Of a stretch of DNA of 63,060 nucleotides, positions 8,047-17,280 are shown one piece after another. Source of the stretch: Cytophagia bacterium (lineage in GTDB: Bacteria > Bacteroidota > Bacteroidia > Cytophagales > Microscillaceae). Each line of letters begins with the position of its first letter. Position 1 is the stretch's first letter. Below the pieces are notes generated by a model. That model saw only the letters and a list, made by a program, of their open reading frames with translations, was not told where the DNA came from and did no database searches. A program made the position numbers and the translations under genes. The stretch lies in the NCBI GenBank assembly GCA_004294005.1, contig RDZP01000003.1:1-63060 (forward strand), read 5' to 3'.

Positions 8047-9027
8047 ATGGCGAGAATTTTAACAGGTATCCAAAGTTCAGGAAAACCTCATTTAGGAAAT
8101 ATTTTAGGCGCAATATTGCCTGCTATTCATCTTTCAAAAGATAGCAACAATCAATCTTTCTTTTTTATAGCTGATTTACATTCATTGACTACTATCAAAT
8201 CAGCCTCAATAAGAAAAGAAAACACCTATTCAGTGGCGGCGGCTTGGTTGGCTTTTGGATTTGATACAGAAAAAAACATACTTTATCGTCAATCTCGTAT
8301 TCCTGAAGTAACTGAATTGAGTTGGTATTTGAATTGTTTTACGCCATTTCCGATGTTAGCAAATGCTCATTCTTATAAAGACAAAGCAGAAAAATTAGGT
8401 TTAGCAGCAGTCAATACAGGGCTTTTTACTTATCCTATATTAATGGCAGCCGATATTTTATTGTATGATGCAGAAATTGTACCCGTTGGAAAAGACCAAA
8501 AACAACATTTAGAGATAACCATTGATATTGCCGAAAAAATAAATCGTGAATATGAAAAAGAAGTTTTTGTAGTACCAAAAGCACAAATTCAAGAAGATGT
8601 AATGTTAATACCTGGGACTGATGGAACAAAAATGAGTAAATCTTATGGAAATATTATTGATATATTGGCAGATAAAAAAGAGCTGAAAAAACAAGTGATG
8701 AGTATTGTCAGTGATAGTACTCCATTGGAAGAACCTAAAAACCCCTCTACTTCTACTGTTTTTCAATTATTTAGTTTGGTGGCTGATACAACACAAATCG
8801 AAACGATGCGCCAAAATTATTTGGCAGGTAACTATGGTTATGGGCATGCAAAAACTGAACTATTAGAAGTTTTGTGGGAAAAATTTGCAAAAGCACGTGA
8901 AATTTATCAATATTTATTAGCAAATCCAAAAGAGTTAGACCAACAATTAGAACAAGGAGAAAGGAAAGCAAAAGCCATAGCTAACCAAAAATTGGAACAG
9001 ATAAGAAGTGTTTTAGGATTTAGATAG
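8047..9027 (+). CDS. trpS: Tryptophanyl-tRNA synthetase
   Basis: 326 residues, normal for the bacterial class Ic enzyme that charges tRNA-Trp. The HIGH-equivalent is HLGN at 15-18 after GIQSSGKP, and KMSKS is at 195-199 (GTKMSKSYGN). The block ADLHSLTT and the Trp-pocket region DILLYDAEIVPVGKDQKQH are conserved. The ATG follows a -7 box. Downstream a T9SS protein gene starts 70 bases later but has its own TATTTTTG box near 9069. This is a housekeeping gene with no oddities. Confidence 0.97.
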   Translation: MARILTGIQSSGKPHLGNILGAILPAIHLSKDSNNQSFFFIADLHSLTTIKSASIRKENTYSVAAAWLAFGFDTEKNILYRQSRIPEVTELSWYLNCFTPFPMLANAHSYKDKAEKLGLAAVNTGLFTYPILMAADILLYDAEIVPVGKDQKQHLEITIDIAEKINREYEKEVFVVPKAQIQEDVMLIPGTDGTKMSKSYGNIIDILADKKELKKQVMSIVSDSTPLEEPKNPSTSTVFQLFSLVADTTQIETMRQNYLAGNYGYGHAKTELLEVLWEKFAKAREIYQYLLANPKELDQQLEQGERKAKAIANQKLEQIRSVLGFR

Positions 9028-9096
9028 AACAAAAAATAAATTAAATTTGCAAAAGAAAAAAAAGATACGTATTTTTGTGAAAAAAAATTAAATTTT

Positions 9097-11949
9097 ATGA
9101 ATTTATTTTGTTTGAAGATAACAAAAATACGCTTCATTTTTTTAATGGGCTTATTTATTTTGATGTTTCAAAGTCCCTTGTATGCTACACACATACGTGC
9201 AGGAGATATTGCGGTAGTAAGAACAGGAAACCTTACTTATTGTTTTACAATTAGTCTCTATACTTGGCAAGGTTCAGCAGCAGATAGTCAAACACTTAAT
9301 CTTAATTTTGGAGATGGTTCGCCTATTGTTTCTGTACCTCGAGTAGGTAATAAAGTGAGTATTGGTAATGAAACTGATTTAGGTATTTATAGAGTTTGTC
9401 ATACATTTGCAGGAGCGGGTAATTTTAGGATTTTTTTTGTAGAAGAAAATAGAAATGCTAATGTAGTCAATATGAGTAATTCAGTCAATACACCTTTTTG
9501 TGTGGAAACTTTGATTACGATTGACCCATTGTTAGGATTGAATAATTCTCCTATTTTACGTGTTCCTCCTATTGATGTGGCTTGTCCAAGACAAAGATTT
9601 ATTCATAATCCAGGTGCTTTTGACCCTGATGGTGATAGTCTTTCTTTTAGATTGACAACACCTCGACAGAATATCAATACAAATGTTGCTAATTATTCTA
9701 ATCCAAATATAGCCAGTGGAGGCAATAATGAAGTCAATACTGCTCCTGCTAATTTTTCTATCAATGCCATTACAGGTGATTTGGTTTGGGATGCACCACT
9801 TACAGTAGGTGAGTACAACGTTGCATTTTTTGTAGATGAATGGAGAAATGGAGAACGTATTGGTTGGGTAATGCGTGATATGCAAATTATAGTAAGGAAT
9901 GATTGTAATAATAGAAGACCAGCACTCACTGTCCAAAATGTATGTGTAGAAGCTGATGAAGATGTGGCAACTAATACTAATATTATTCAACAAACCATTA
10001 CTGCAACAGACCCTGATGTTTTGCCCACTGATGAAATACGCATCTCATCAAGCTCATCACAAGGCGTATATGATAATACTTTTTTTACAAATGTTGCTTC
10101 TTTTAATTTTACACCTCCACAATTTGGAACAGCATCAGGAAGTTTTAGATGGGATACAAGATGTGAACACGTAAGAGACCAACCTTATATTGTAGTTTTT
10201 AAAGCAGAAGACCAACCTATTTCTCCTCGAAGACCAAAATTAACAGATGTAAAATCGATGTTAATTACAATAAAAGGACCAAAAGTAAAAAATGTAACTG
10301 CGACACCCTCAGGCAATAGAATGAATTTGAATTGGGGAAATTATGCCTTAGAATGTCCAACATTTACAGCCGCACAACGCGCCCAAATGACAATTAGTAT
10401 TTGGAGACGTGAAGGTTGTTCAGGGGTTGTGCCTTGTTTACAAAGCCCAAAAGATGTCGGCTATCAAAAAATAACCACAACAGATTTACCACTGACTGCT
10501 ACTTCTTTTCAAGATGTTGGTCCGCTCTCACTTGGATTGATTTATAATTATGTATTGGTTGTCAATTATCCGCAACCCAAAGGCGGAGAAAGCCAAGCAT
10601 CAATTCCTGTTTGTGTATCATTGCCTATTAATAGTCCTGTTTTTACTAAGGTTTCAGTAGATGTAACTAATTTAACCTCTACTCCTGCCAATGGTACAAT
10701 GGAAATAAATTGGTTGCGACCTTCGCCATTAGGTGGTAATATTAGTGGTACTTTTACTCCTCCTTATCGTTATGAATTATACAGAACAACTGATTTGACA
10801 GGTGCAACAGGTTTGACACTTATCAATACTCAAACTGATGCTACAGGCAATAATATCAATTTTTCTTATCTTGATAATGCTATTAATACAAAAGACACCC
10901 AATTTTTATACAAAATAAGATGGTTTTATGGTGCAAATGTAGCAGGACAACCTTCTGATACAGCCTCAAGCGTCAAATTAACGGCTACTCCAGCCAATAA
11001 TAGTATAGTATTGACATGGGATTATAGAACGCCTTGGTCAAATCAAAATCGTGTTCACGAAATTTATCGTGGTTTGATTGGTACTCCAAAAGCAAGTATG
11101 ATAAAAATAGGAGAGGTGTTAGTAGGACAAAGAAGATTTACAGACCTTGGCACTTTTAATAATGAATGTTTAGACCCTAAAAAAGTATATTCTTATTATG
11201 TAAAAACCAAAGGTTCTTATAGTAATCCTACTTTAATTCCTGAACCTACCAATAGTTTATTAAATGATTCTCAAATTGCTTCTGCTTCTCCGATTGATAA
11301 TACACCTCCCAATCCGCCTGTACTTTCGTTAGAGCCTTTGATTTGTGATAATTTTAATCCAAGTCAAATCAGAAATATATTGAAGTGGACAAAGGTAGTA
11401 CAATCAGGCACAAGTAGTTGTCAAACAGACATTGCTTTTTATAAGTTATATTATCAATCAGAAGAAGGACGTAACTTTGAGCCAATTCCTAATCCGCCAA
11501 TGGTACAACCTTTTACAGATACTACTTTTATACATACTACTTTTCCTGATATAGTAGGTGGTTTGGCTTCGCAAGCAGGTTGTTATTATGTAACAGCGAC
11601 AGATGCAAGTGGTAACGAAAGCGCAGCAAGCAATATAGTATGTCAAGATAATTGTATTTTGTTTGAACTACCCAATATTCTTACACCTAATGGTGATGGA
11701 AAAAACGATTTATTTAAACCTATTCGTTATCGATATGTAACCAAAGTAGATTTTAGAGTATTCAATAAATGGGGAGGAAAAATATATGAAGGAAATAAAG
11801 GTATTGAAATAGATTGGGACGGCAAAGATAACAATGGAACTGATATGTCTGATTCAGTTTATTATTATGAAGCAGATGTTACTTTCAAAGTCAGAAATCC
11901 TGCCAATGCCAAAAAAACCTATAAAGGTTGGGTACAAGTAGGAAGATAA
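9097..11949 (+). CDS. T9SS type B exported protein (gliding-associated C-terminal domain)
   Basis: 950 residues. A signal peptide (about 1-30, ending near SPLYATHIRAGD) leads into a large extracellular region. The start ATHIRAGDI and the early segment are typical of a Bacteroidota surface-protein family. Residues about 380-790 hold repeated fibronectin III-like folds (NLNWG, LTWDYRTPW, ILKWTKV with paired cysteines). The last 85 residues are a type B T9SS sorting domain: LPNILTPNGDGKNDLF, then VFNKWGGKIYEG, WDGKDNNG and a terminal GWVQVGR. Such domains direct secretion through the PorU/SprA-type translocon and attachment or release at the cell surface. The function is unknown; adhesion or extracellular matrix is inference. 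Confidence 0.85.
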   Translation: MNLFCLKITKIRFIFLMGLFILMFQSPLYATHIRAGDIAVVRTGNLTYCFTISLYTWQGSAADSQTLNLNFGDGSPIVSVPRVGNKVSIGNETDLGIYRVCHTFAGAGNFRIFFVEENRNANVVNMSNSVNTPFCVETLITIDPLLGLNNSPILRVPPIDVACPRQRFIHNPGAFDPDGDSLSFRLTTPRQNINTNVANYSNPNIASGGNNEVNTAPANFSINAITGDLVWDAPLTVGEYNVAFFVDEWRNGERIGWVMRDMQIIVRNDCNNRRPALTVQNVCVEADEDVATNTNIIQQTITATDPDVLPTDEIRISSSSSQGVYDNTFFTNVASFNFTPPQFGTASGSFRWDTRCEHVRDQPYIVVFKAEDQPISPRRPKLTDVKSMLITIKGPKVKNVTATPSGNRMNLNWGNYALECPTFTAAQRAQMTISIWRREGCSGVVPCLQSPKDVGYQKITTTDLPLTATSFQDVGPLSLGLIYNYVLVVNYPQPKGGESQASIPVCVSLPINSPVFTKVSVDVTNLTSTPANGTMEINWLRPSPLGGNISGTFTPPYRYELYRTTDLTGATGLTLINTQTDATGNNINFSYLDNAINTKDTQFLYKIRWFYGANVAGQPSDTASSVKLTATPANNSIVLTWDYRTPWSNQNRVHEIYRGLIGTPKASMIKIGEVLVGQRRFTDLGTFNNECLDPKKVYSYYVKTKGSYSNPTLIPEPTNSLLNDSQIASASPIDNTPPNPPVLSLEPLICDNFNPSQIRNILKWTKVVQSGTSSCQTDIAFYKLYYQSEEGRNFEPIPNPPMVQPFTDTTFIHTTFPDIVGGLASQAGCYYVTATDASGNESAASNIVCQDNCILFELPNILTPNGDGKNDLFKPIRYRYVTKVDFRVFNKWGGKIYEGNKGIEIDWDGKDNNGTDMSDSVYYYEADVTFKVRNPANAKKTYKGWVQVGR

Positions 11950-11961
11950 AAAATAACAAAG

Positions 11962-12000
11962 AAAACCATAAAATTTGTAATGATTTTATGGTTTTTTTTT
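11962..12000 (+). terminator. Terminator of the T9SS protein gene
   Basis: AAAACCATAAAAT pairs with ATTTTATGGTTTT around an 8-base loop and is followed by a run of T. Confidence 0.85.
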
Positions 12001-12086
12001 ATGTAACTATCTATCGTGAAGCTTTGCACAAGATTAAATATTAGTTTTTGTTGGTAATACCTAAATAATTACAATGAAACTGATTT

Positions 12087-13343
12087 TTAAATATTAATGA
12101 GATTAACTCTACATGAAAGCATTGTAATATCATCAGGATAAGTTTGATTTTGCTTGAATTGATGGATAAATTGAATCAAACTCTCATGAATTTCGTTGAT
12201 GTCATTTTGTTGATAAGATTCGATAACCTCTAATAATTTTTCTATTCCTAATTGTTCTTGATTATCATTGACAACTTCTGTAACCCCATCAGTATAGTTG
12301 AATAAATAAAAGTTATTTAATTGCTCTATTTTTCCTTCTTCTACAAAAGGAAGTGGAGAAAAAACCCCCAAAATAGTCGTTCCTTTTTCTAATAAATGTG
12401 TTTGATTATTAGAAAAATCAAAAAGAAAAGCAGGATTATGCCCCGCATTGATATATTGTAAAGTTGTATTTTTTTCATCATACAAGCCAATAAAAAAAGT
12501 AATAAAATGCCCACCTTCTGCATTGACATAAATAATATGGTTCAATTCTTCTACAATTTGTGGAAGGTTTTGTGTTTGTCTTGTCAAAGTTCTTAAAGAT
12601 GCCTGAAAATTAGACATTAATAGAGCCGCAGGCACACCTTTTCCTGATACATCAGCAATACAAATAATAAATCGATTATCGTTTAATGGAATAAAATCAT
12701 AATAATCACCTCCAATCAAAGCGTGTGGAAAATAAGTAGGTTTTACTTTTATCTTTTGAGTATAAGGTAATTTTTTAGGAAATAACAAAGATTGTACTTG
12801 CTTTGCAATTTCCATTTCTTTTTGATTAGCAGCTTCTTTAGAGGCTTGTTTGACTTGTTGTCTAATGAGTTTTTTATTTTCAATCGCAACAATAACAATA
12901 TTTGCTAATGTTTTGATAAAATAAATTTGCTCATCTTCCTGTGGAATATCTTTATCAAAAGTCAAAAAAAGATACGCCAAAAATTTATCTTGATGCTTGA
13001 TAGGCAAAACAACATCATATTCTTGATAAACTTCTTCTTTTGTATCCAAATCTTTGATAAAAGTAAGTTTTTTAATATCTTCTAATATTTTAAAATCTAA
13101 TTTATCAGGAGTAAATATAAGTTTATTTCCAAAAATTGTTTTGCATTCCCATATTTCATCAAATACAAAAACGGCACATTTTTTTACCTTAAAACTTCCT
13201 CTCAAAGAAAGTTTTAACATAGCATACAAATCTGATTCTGATACATTATTATTAATAGATTGCGTAATTTGCAGAAGTGTATCTAATTCTAATTTTTGTT
13301 GAATAGATTGCCTGTTATTATTTATTTCTGACATCATAAGCAT
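12087..13343 (-). CDS. GAF-SpoIIE (PP2C-type) serine phosphatase
   Basis: About 418 residues. A GAF-like sensor domain lies at roughly 20-170, a short helix with EMEIAKQVQSLLFP, the standard linker before RsbU/SpoIIE domains, at 176-191, and a PPM/SpoIIE phosphatase domain from about 200. The metal-binding motifs are GGDYYDF, IADVSGKGVPAALLMS and TDGVTE. Such enzymes dephosphorylate anti-sigma-antagonist (STAS) proteins or analogous partners, so a partner-switching role is likely by family. The 5' end overlaps the stop of the ABC permease by 26 bases. Three Met codons lie at residues 1, 3 and 4, and an ATGATG pair (13334-13340) sits inside the permease end, indicating coupling. A second SpoIIE protein lies at 33-35 kb. 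Confidence 0.85.
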   Translation of the reverse strand: MLMMSEINNNRQSIQQKLELDTLLQITQSINNNVSESDLYAMLKLSLRGSFKVKKCAVFVFDEIWECKTIFGNKLIFTPDKLDFKILEDIKKLTFIKDLDTKEEVYQEYDVVLPIKHQDKFLAYLFLTFDKDIPQEDEQIYFIKTLANIVIVAIENKKLIRQQVKQASKEAANQKEMEIAKQVQSLLFPKKLPYTQKIKVKPTYFPHALIGGDYYDFIPLNDNRFIICIADVSGKGVPAALLMSNFQASLRTLTRQTQNLPQIVEELNHIIYVNAEGGHFITFFIGLYDEKNTTLQYINAGHNPAFLFDFSNNQTHLLEKGTTILGVFSPLPFVEEGKIEQLNNFYLFNYTDGVTEVVNDNQEQLGIEKLLEVIESYQQNDINEIHESLIQFIHQFKQNQTYPDDITMLSCRVNLINI

Positions 13344-14547
13344 CTCTTAAACCGTTTCCAAATAAATTAAAAGCCAAAATAGTGAGTGCAATAGAAAAAG
13401 CAGGAAAAAGCACTAAATAAAATCCATTAGGCGTATTCATCAACGGAAAACCCTCACTCACCATTACGCCCCAAGAGGTTGCAGGAGGTTGTACGCTCAA
13501 ACCTAAAAAACTCAAACCTGCTTCTGTCAAAATAGCAGACGCAAAATTAGAAGTCATCACTACCAAAAGAGGGCCAATAATATTGGGTAAAATATGATAA
13601 AAAATAATTCTACCTTTTCTCATTCCCAATGCTTTTGTTGCCTCTATAAATGGCTTTTCTTTGATAGCCATCACCTGCCCACGTACAGTACGCGCAATAT
13701 CTACCCAAGAAGTAAGACCAATGGCGATAAAAGTAACAAAAACACCTTTTCCTAATACCAAACTAATAGCAATCACCAACATAATACCTGGAATTGACCA
13801 GACCACTGTCATAAACCAAACAATCAATTTATCAACTCCGCCCCCTAAATAACCTGCCAAAGAACCTAAAAATAAACCTAATATAGTAGCAATTGTAACC
13901 GAAACCAATCCAATTCCTAATGAAATCCGAACTCCTAATAATAATCTACTTAACATATCTCTGCCTGATTTATCTGTTCCTAAAATATAATATCTTTTTT
14001 CAAGGTTATTTTTCTCGAATTTTTCAATCGTTTCATTCATCGAAACGGTTACAATTTTTTCGTGATAATCTAAATAAATCAAATCACCACTATGAATCGA
14101 AAAATTCCCTTCAAGATTATGTTTTGGTAATCTATCTGATTGACCAATGTATAATTGATAAACAACATCAGCCAAAGGATAAGGCTGTTCTCTCTCACCT
14201 CGCCCAAACACACGTACATACACAAGTGCATTTTTTCTATCTATTCTATAGGCTTCAATAGGTACAATGTTATACTTACTTTCTTGTCCAAATAATAATT
14301 GATAAAAAATATTTTGGTCAGAAATATCTCTATTTTTTCGTATTTTGAGCATCAATACTTTAAATCCTGGTTTTTGTTTAGCTATCTCGTCTGCTCTTTC
14401 GTTGGCAAAAGGTGTAGCATCAGGCATTATCCAATACCCTAAAATAGATAAAATTATCAACAAAATAATAACGATTATTCCAAAAACCGCAGGGGGATTA
14501 GAAAATAAACGTTTACGAAAATAATAAGAGGGAGTACGCGATTTCAA
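13318..14547 (-). CDS. OppC/DppC-family ABC transporter permease
   Basis: 409 residues. The N-terminus has the OppC-type start (SNPPAVFGIIVIILLIIL, membrane segment about 17-40). About 145 periplasmic residues follow before the canonical LGTDKSGRDMLSRLLLGVRISL block, which opens the permease core. The EAA loop region is EATKALGMRKGRIIFYHILPN, contacting the ATPase, and AGLSFLGLSVQPP is diagnostic of the family. Typical OppC proteins are about 300 residues; the surplus is the first periplasmic loop. Neither an OppB partner, an ATPase nor a binding protein is adjacent, so the rest of the transporter must be encoded elsewhere. A strong promoter lies upstream. Substrate, peptide or otherwise, cannot be told. 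Confidence 0.88.
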   Translation of the reverse strand: MKSRTPSYYFRKRLFSNPPAVFGIIVIILLIILSILGYWIMPDATPFANERADEIAKQKPGFKVLMLKIRKNRDISDQNIFYQLLFGQESKYNIVPIEAYRIDRKNALVYVRVFGRGEREQPYPLADVVYQLYIGQSDRLPKHNLEGNFSIHSGDLIYLDYHEKIVTVSMNETIEKFEKNNLEKRYYILGTDKSGRDMLSRLLLGVRISLGIGLVSVTIATILGLFLGSLAGYLGGGVDKLIVWFMTVVWSIPGIMLVIAISLVLGKGVFVTFIAIGLTSWVDIARTVRGQVMAIKEKPFIEATKALGMRKGRIIFYHILPNIIGPLLVVMTSNFASAILTEAGLSFLGLSVQPPATSWGVMVSEGFPLMNTPNGFYLVLFPAFSIALTILAFNLFGNGLRDAYDVRNK

Positions 14548-14577
14548 ATTTATTTTATCTATTTAATTTATGAAAAG

Positions 14578-14609
14578 CAAAAGTAATATTTTTTTATCTA
14601 AAAAACAAA
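14578..14609 (-). promoter_or_regulatory. Promoter of the permease-phosphatase operon
   Basis: On the minus strand, TTTG (14606-14609) is followed after 20 bases by TACTTTTG (14578-14585). This is a full -33/-7 pair about 31 bases before the permease ATG. Confidence 0.65.
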
Positions 14610-14690
14610 AAATAGAATAAAAATAAATAATTAAACTTTTAAAGTTTTTTAATAGTTAATACATGTATAGAATATAAAAACACTAAAAAA

Positions 14691-15317
14691 ATGAAATACT
14701 TGTTTATTTTAATCAATTTATTTTTTGTTCATTGTTTTTCTGTTGCTCAAAAAGAAGATAATGAAACCAAAAAAATAAGTTTTGTCTTTAAATTAGACAA
14801 CCGCTTTTCTTATGCAGCCAATCAATCTATTTCTATTTATGGATTTAGAACAGGAATAAAATTATTTGGAAAACATGAGGTAGGTATTGGCTTAAATTGG
14901 TTAGGCTCTCGAAATATATTTGATTTATCACTTACAAAACCTGATGCAAGCATTTTGAATGGAAAAGGAAGACTTTTTTATCGTTACTTAGGTTTATTTT
15001 ATGAACCTATTTTATATAATAAAAAAGGTTGGACGATTAGTTTTCCAATTCAATTTGGTGGTGGAAAAGCAGGTGTAATTGTATCAGATGCTCAAAGTAA
15101 TAATTTTATAGAAAGAAGAGAATCAAGTTATTTAATTACGGAACCCTCTTTGAATATTGATTACAAATTTTGGCGATATTTAGGCGTAGGCACAGGTGCA
15201 GGTTATAGATTTGCATTCAGTAAACAAGAAATAGTACAAAACAACCTCACAAGACCAGTTTTTATTTTAAAACTTAAAATATATGTGATGGAATTTTTTA
15301 AAAAAGAAAAAAAATGA
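14691..15317 (+). CDS. Predicted outer-membrane beta-barrel-like protein
   Basis: 208 residues. A signal peptide (about 1-19, cleaved near FSVAQ) is followed by alternating polar and hydrophobic strands, such as FVFKLDNRFSY, GFRTGIKLFG, EVGIGLNWLG, WTISFPIQFGGG and GTGAGYRFAFS. This is the pattern of a small outer-membrane barrel of about eight strands. It ends MEFFKKEKK rather than in an aromatic residue. No family is recognised. The stop overlaps the start of rsmA as ATGA, so the two are co-translated, although a functional link is not evident. Confidence 0.6.
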   Translation: MKYLFILINLFFVHCFSVAQKEDNETKKISFVFKLDNRFSYAANQSISIYGFRTGIKLFGKHEVGIGLNWLGSRNIFDLSLTKPDASILNGKGRLFYRYLGLFYEPILYNKKGWTISFPIQFGGGKAGVIVSDAQSNNFIERRESSYLITEPSLNIDYKFWRYLGVGTGAGYRFAFSKQEIVQNNLTRPVFILKLKIYVMEFFKKEKK

Positions 15318-16117
15318 AAGTAACAAAAAAAACAAAAAATGCACAAAAAGTAACACCCAAAAAACATCTTGGACAGCATTTTTTAATCGATACCAATATC
15401 GCAGAAGACATCGTAAACTCTTTGACTAATCATAAAAATTATACACATCTTTTAGAAATAGGAGCAGGAACAGGCGTACTCACGAATTTTTTATTAGAAA
15501 AAGAAAATTTTTTTGTCATAGAGATTGATAAAGAATCTGTAACCTATCTCAAAAAGAAATATCCACAACTTCCTTTGGTTGAAAATGATTTTTTAGAAAC
15601 AACCCCTGATATTTGGTTTCAACAAGAAAGTTTTAATGAAAAATTTGCTGTCATTAGTAATTTCCCTTATCATATTTCTTCACAAATCTTTTTTAAATTA
15701 TTACCTTATAAAAACCAAGTCCTCGAAATTGTTGGAATGTTACAAAAAGAAGTAGCAGTAAGATTAGCAGCAAAACCAAAAACCAAAGATTATGGTATTT
15801 TGAGTGTTTTTTTGCAGGCTTATTATGATATTGAATATTTATTTACAGTAGAGCCAGATGCTTTTGATCCACCTCCAAAAGTACGTTCAGGTGTTATCAG
15901 ACTAAAAAGAAATGATGTAGAAAAATTAGATTGTAACGAAATAAAATTAGCACAAATCGTAAAACAAGGTTTTAACCAACGCCGAAAAACATTGAGAAAT
16001 GCTTTAAAAGGTTTACAAATGAACGAAAAAGTATTACAAAGTCATTATTTAGACAAAAGAGCAGAAGAGTTATCGGTCAATGATTATGTTATTTTGACAA
16101 ATTTGTGGGAAGAATAA
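15314..16117 (+). CDS. rsmA: 16S rRNA (adenine(1518)-N6/adenine(1519)-N6)-dimethyltransferase
   Basis: 267 residues, normal for KsgA/RsmA, which dimethylates two adjacent adenines in helix 45 of 16S rRNA with S-adenosylmethionine late in 30S assembly. The start block KKHLGQHFLID is diagnostic. SAM motif I is LEIGAGTGVLT and the acidic residue at the end of strand 2 is in VIEIDKE. Catalytic motif IV reads NFPYHISSQ, the expected NxPY variant. The C-terminal helical domain has GFNQRRKTLRNAL. The ATGA overlap with the barrel gene fixes the start. Confidence 0.96.
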   Translation: MKVTKKTKNAQKVTPKKHLGQHFLIDTNIAEDIVNSLTNHKNYTHLLEIGAGTGVLTNFLLEKENFFVIEIDKESVTYLKKKYPQLPLVENDFLETTPDIWFQQESFNEKFAVISNFPYHISSQIFFKLLPYKNQVLEIVGMLQKEVAVRLAAKPKTKDYGILSVFLQAYYDIEYLFTVEPDAFDPPPKVRSGVIRLKRNDVEKLDCNEIKLAQIVKQGFNQRRKTLRNALKGLQMNEKVLQSHYLDKRAEELSVNDYVILTNLWEE

Positions 16118-16326
16118 AAACAAAAACTTGCTCTCAATGGCTAATTGTCAATTTTTAGTTAAAAAAATATAGTGCATATATTCAAAAAATAAAAAAAATA
16201 TATTTTTACAAAATTTTGTAACATATTATAAAAAAAGGCGTATATTGTATTAAAGGTTACAAAATTTATTAAACCTTTATAATTATTTTAATTTAATTTT
16301 CTACAACAATTTAAATCTGTTCTTTT

Positions 16327-16683
16327 ATGAAAAAAGTAATTTTCTCTCTTTTATTTGTTTCGTTTATGTTGCTTTCATCAAGCAATTTATTTGCACAACA
16401 ATATTTTGTGTATGATGGTAAAACTTTTAACGTAATGCTTACTTGTAACAATGACAACACAAAGGTTACAAAAGTTTCTTTCTCTTACAATGGTCAATGG
16501 CAACAATTCAAAGTGTTAGGCGTTACTGACCTTGAAAGTTCATCAGAAGGTGGTTTTATTTATGAAGTATTAGATGGTAAAGGAAACAAGTTCTATATAG
16601 ATTACTATAGAGATACCAACAAAATTATCGTTACTAACGAAGCAGGAGACGGAAGATGGGAACTCTTCAAACGTGAAGACTAA
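16327..16683 (+). CDS. Small secreted protein of unknown family
   Basis: 118 residues. A clear signal peptide (1-24, cleaved around LFAQQ) is followed by about 94 residues that look like one small beta-rich domain (FVYDGKTFNVMLTCNN, KVSFSYNGQWQQF, KFYIDYYRDTNKIIV). It ends RWELFKRED. It is predicted periplasmic or outer-membrane associated. No family is recognised. The gene has its own terminator and stands alone before the rpmF-plsX operon. Confidence 0.6.
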   Translation: MKKVIFSLLFVSFMLLSSSNLFAQQYFVYDGKTFNVMLTCNNDNTKVTKVSFSYNGQWQQFKVLGVTDLESSSEGGFIYEVLDGKGNKFYIDYYRDTNKIIVTNEAGDGRWELFKRED

Positions 16684-16709
16684 TCTTCTTTTTTAGATAA
16701 AAAATTTAT

Positions 16710-16754
16710 AAACACTTCTACAAAATTACATTTTTGGGGAGTGTTTCTTTTTTT
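16710..16754 (+). terminator. Terminator after the small secreted protein gene
   Basis: AAACACTTC pairs with GGAGTGTTT (one imperfect pair), followed by CTTTTTTT. Confidence 0.65.
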
Positions 16755-16876
16755 GAATTGTGAATTAAAAAGATAAAATACAATCATTTTAATTGATATT
16801 TCTTTTAATAGTACCTAAAAAATTAATATTTTGAAATTTTTTTTTCAAAATAATAGTTATTTTTAAAAAATATAGT

Positions 16877-16884
16877 TACCTTTG
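16877..16884 (+). promoter_or_regulatory. -7 box before rpmF
   Basis: TACCTTTG lies 51 bases before the rpmF ATG, leaving a leader of about 45 bases. Confidence 0.5.
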
Positions 16885-16934
16885 CACTCATTTTTAATAA
16901 AAAACTTTAATTTGTGTAAAACACATTTATCAAT

Positions 16935-17147
16935 ATGCCAAATCCAAAACGTAAATTTTCGACCACACGCCGCGACAAACGCCGCACCCATGATAGTATT
17001 GAGGCAAAACCTTTTACTATTTGCAAAAAAACTGATGAAACTCATTTATTTCACAGAGCGTACGTACATGGGAATGACTTGTATTACAGAGGTAAATTAT
17101 TAATAGAAGGATATAAAAAATCAAAAGATAAACCTTCTGAAAACTAA
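16935..17147 (+). CDS. rpmF: 50S ribosomal protein L32
   Basis: 70 residues. MPNPKRKFSTTRRDKRRTH at the start is the L32 signature, followed by HLFHRAYVHG and LYYRGKLLIEGY. Only one cysteine remains, so it is the zinc-free form. The gene directly precedes plsX, the classic rpmF-plsX arrangement linking ribosome and membrane lipid synthesis. The ATG at 16935 fits the family start. Confidence 0.96.
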   Translation: MPNPKRKFSTTRRDKRRTHDSIEAKPFTICKKTDETHLFHRAYVHGNDLYYRGKLLIEGYKKSKDKPSEN

Positions 17148-17280
17148 ACTATATTTTATTTTGCGTACAAAAACAACAAAAAGATTGAGAGTAAAAATTT
17201 TTTTTATACTTTGAATCTTTTTTTTATTTATAATTCAATAAAAAACACTAATATTGTGCAAAAAAACAATATTATCAAAT

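Noticed and set aside
9556-9993. Minus-strand open frame inside the T9SS protein gene
   Set aside because: It is a shadow of the plus-strand coding frame, with improbable Ile/Ser/Tyr-rich composition.
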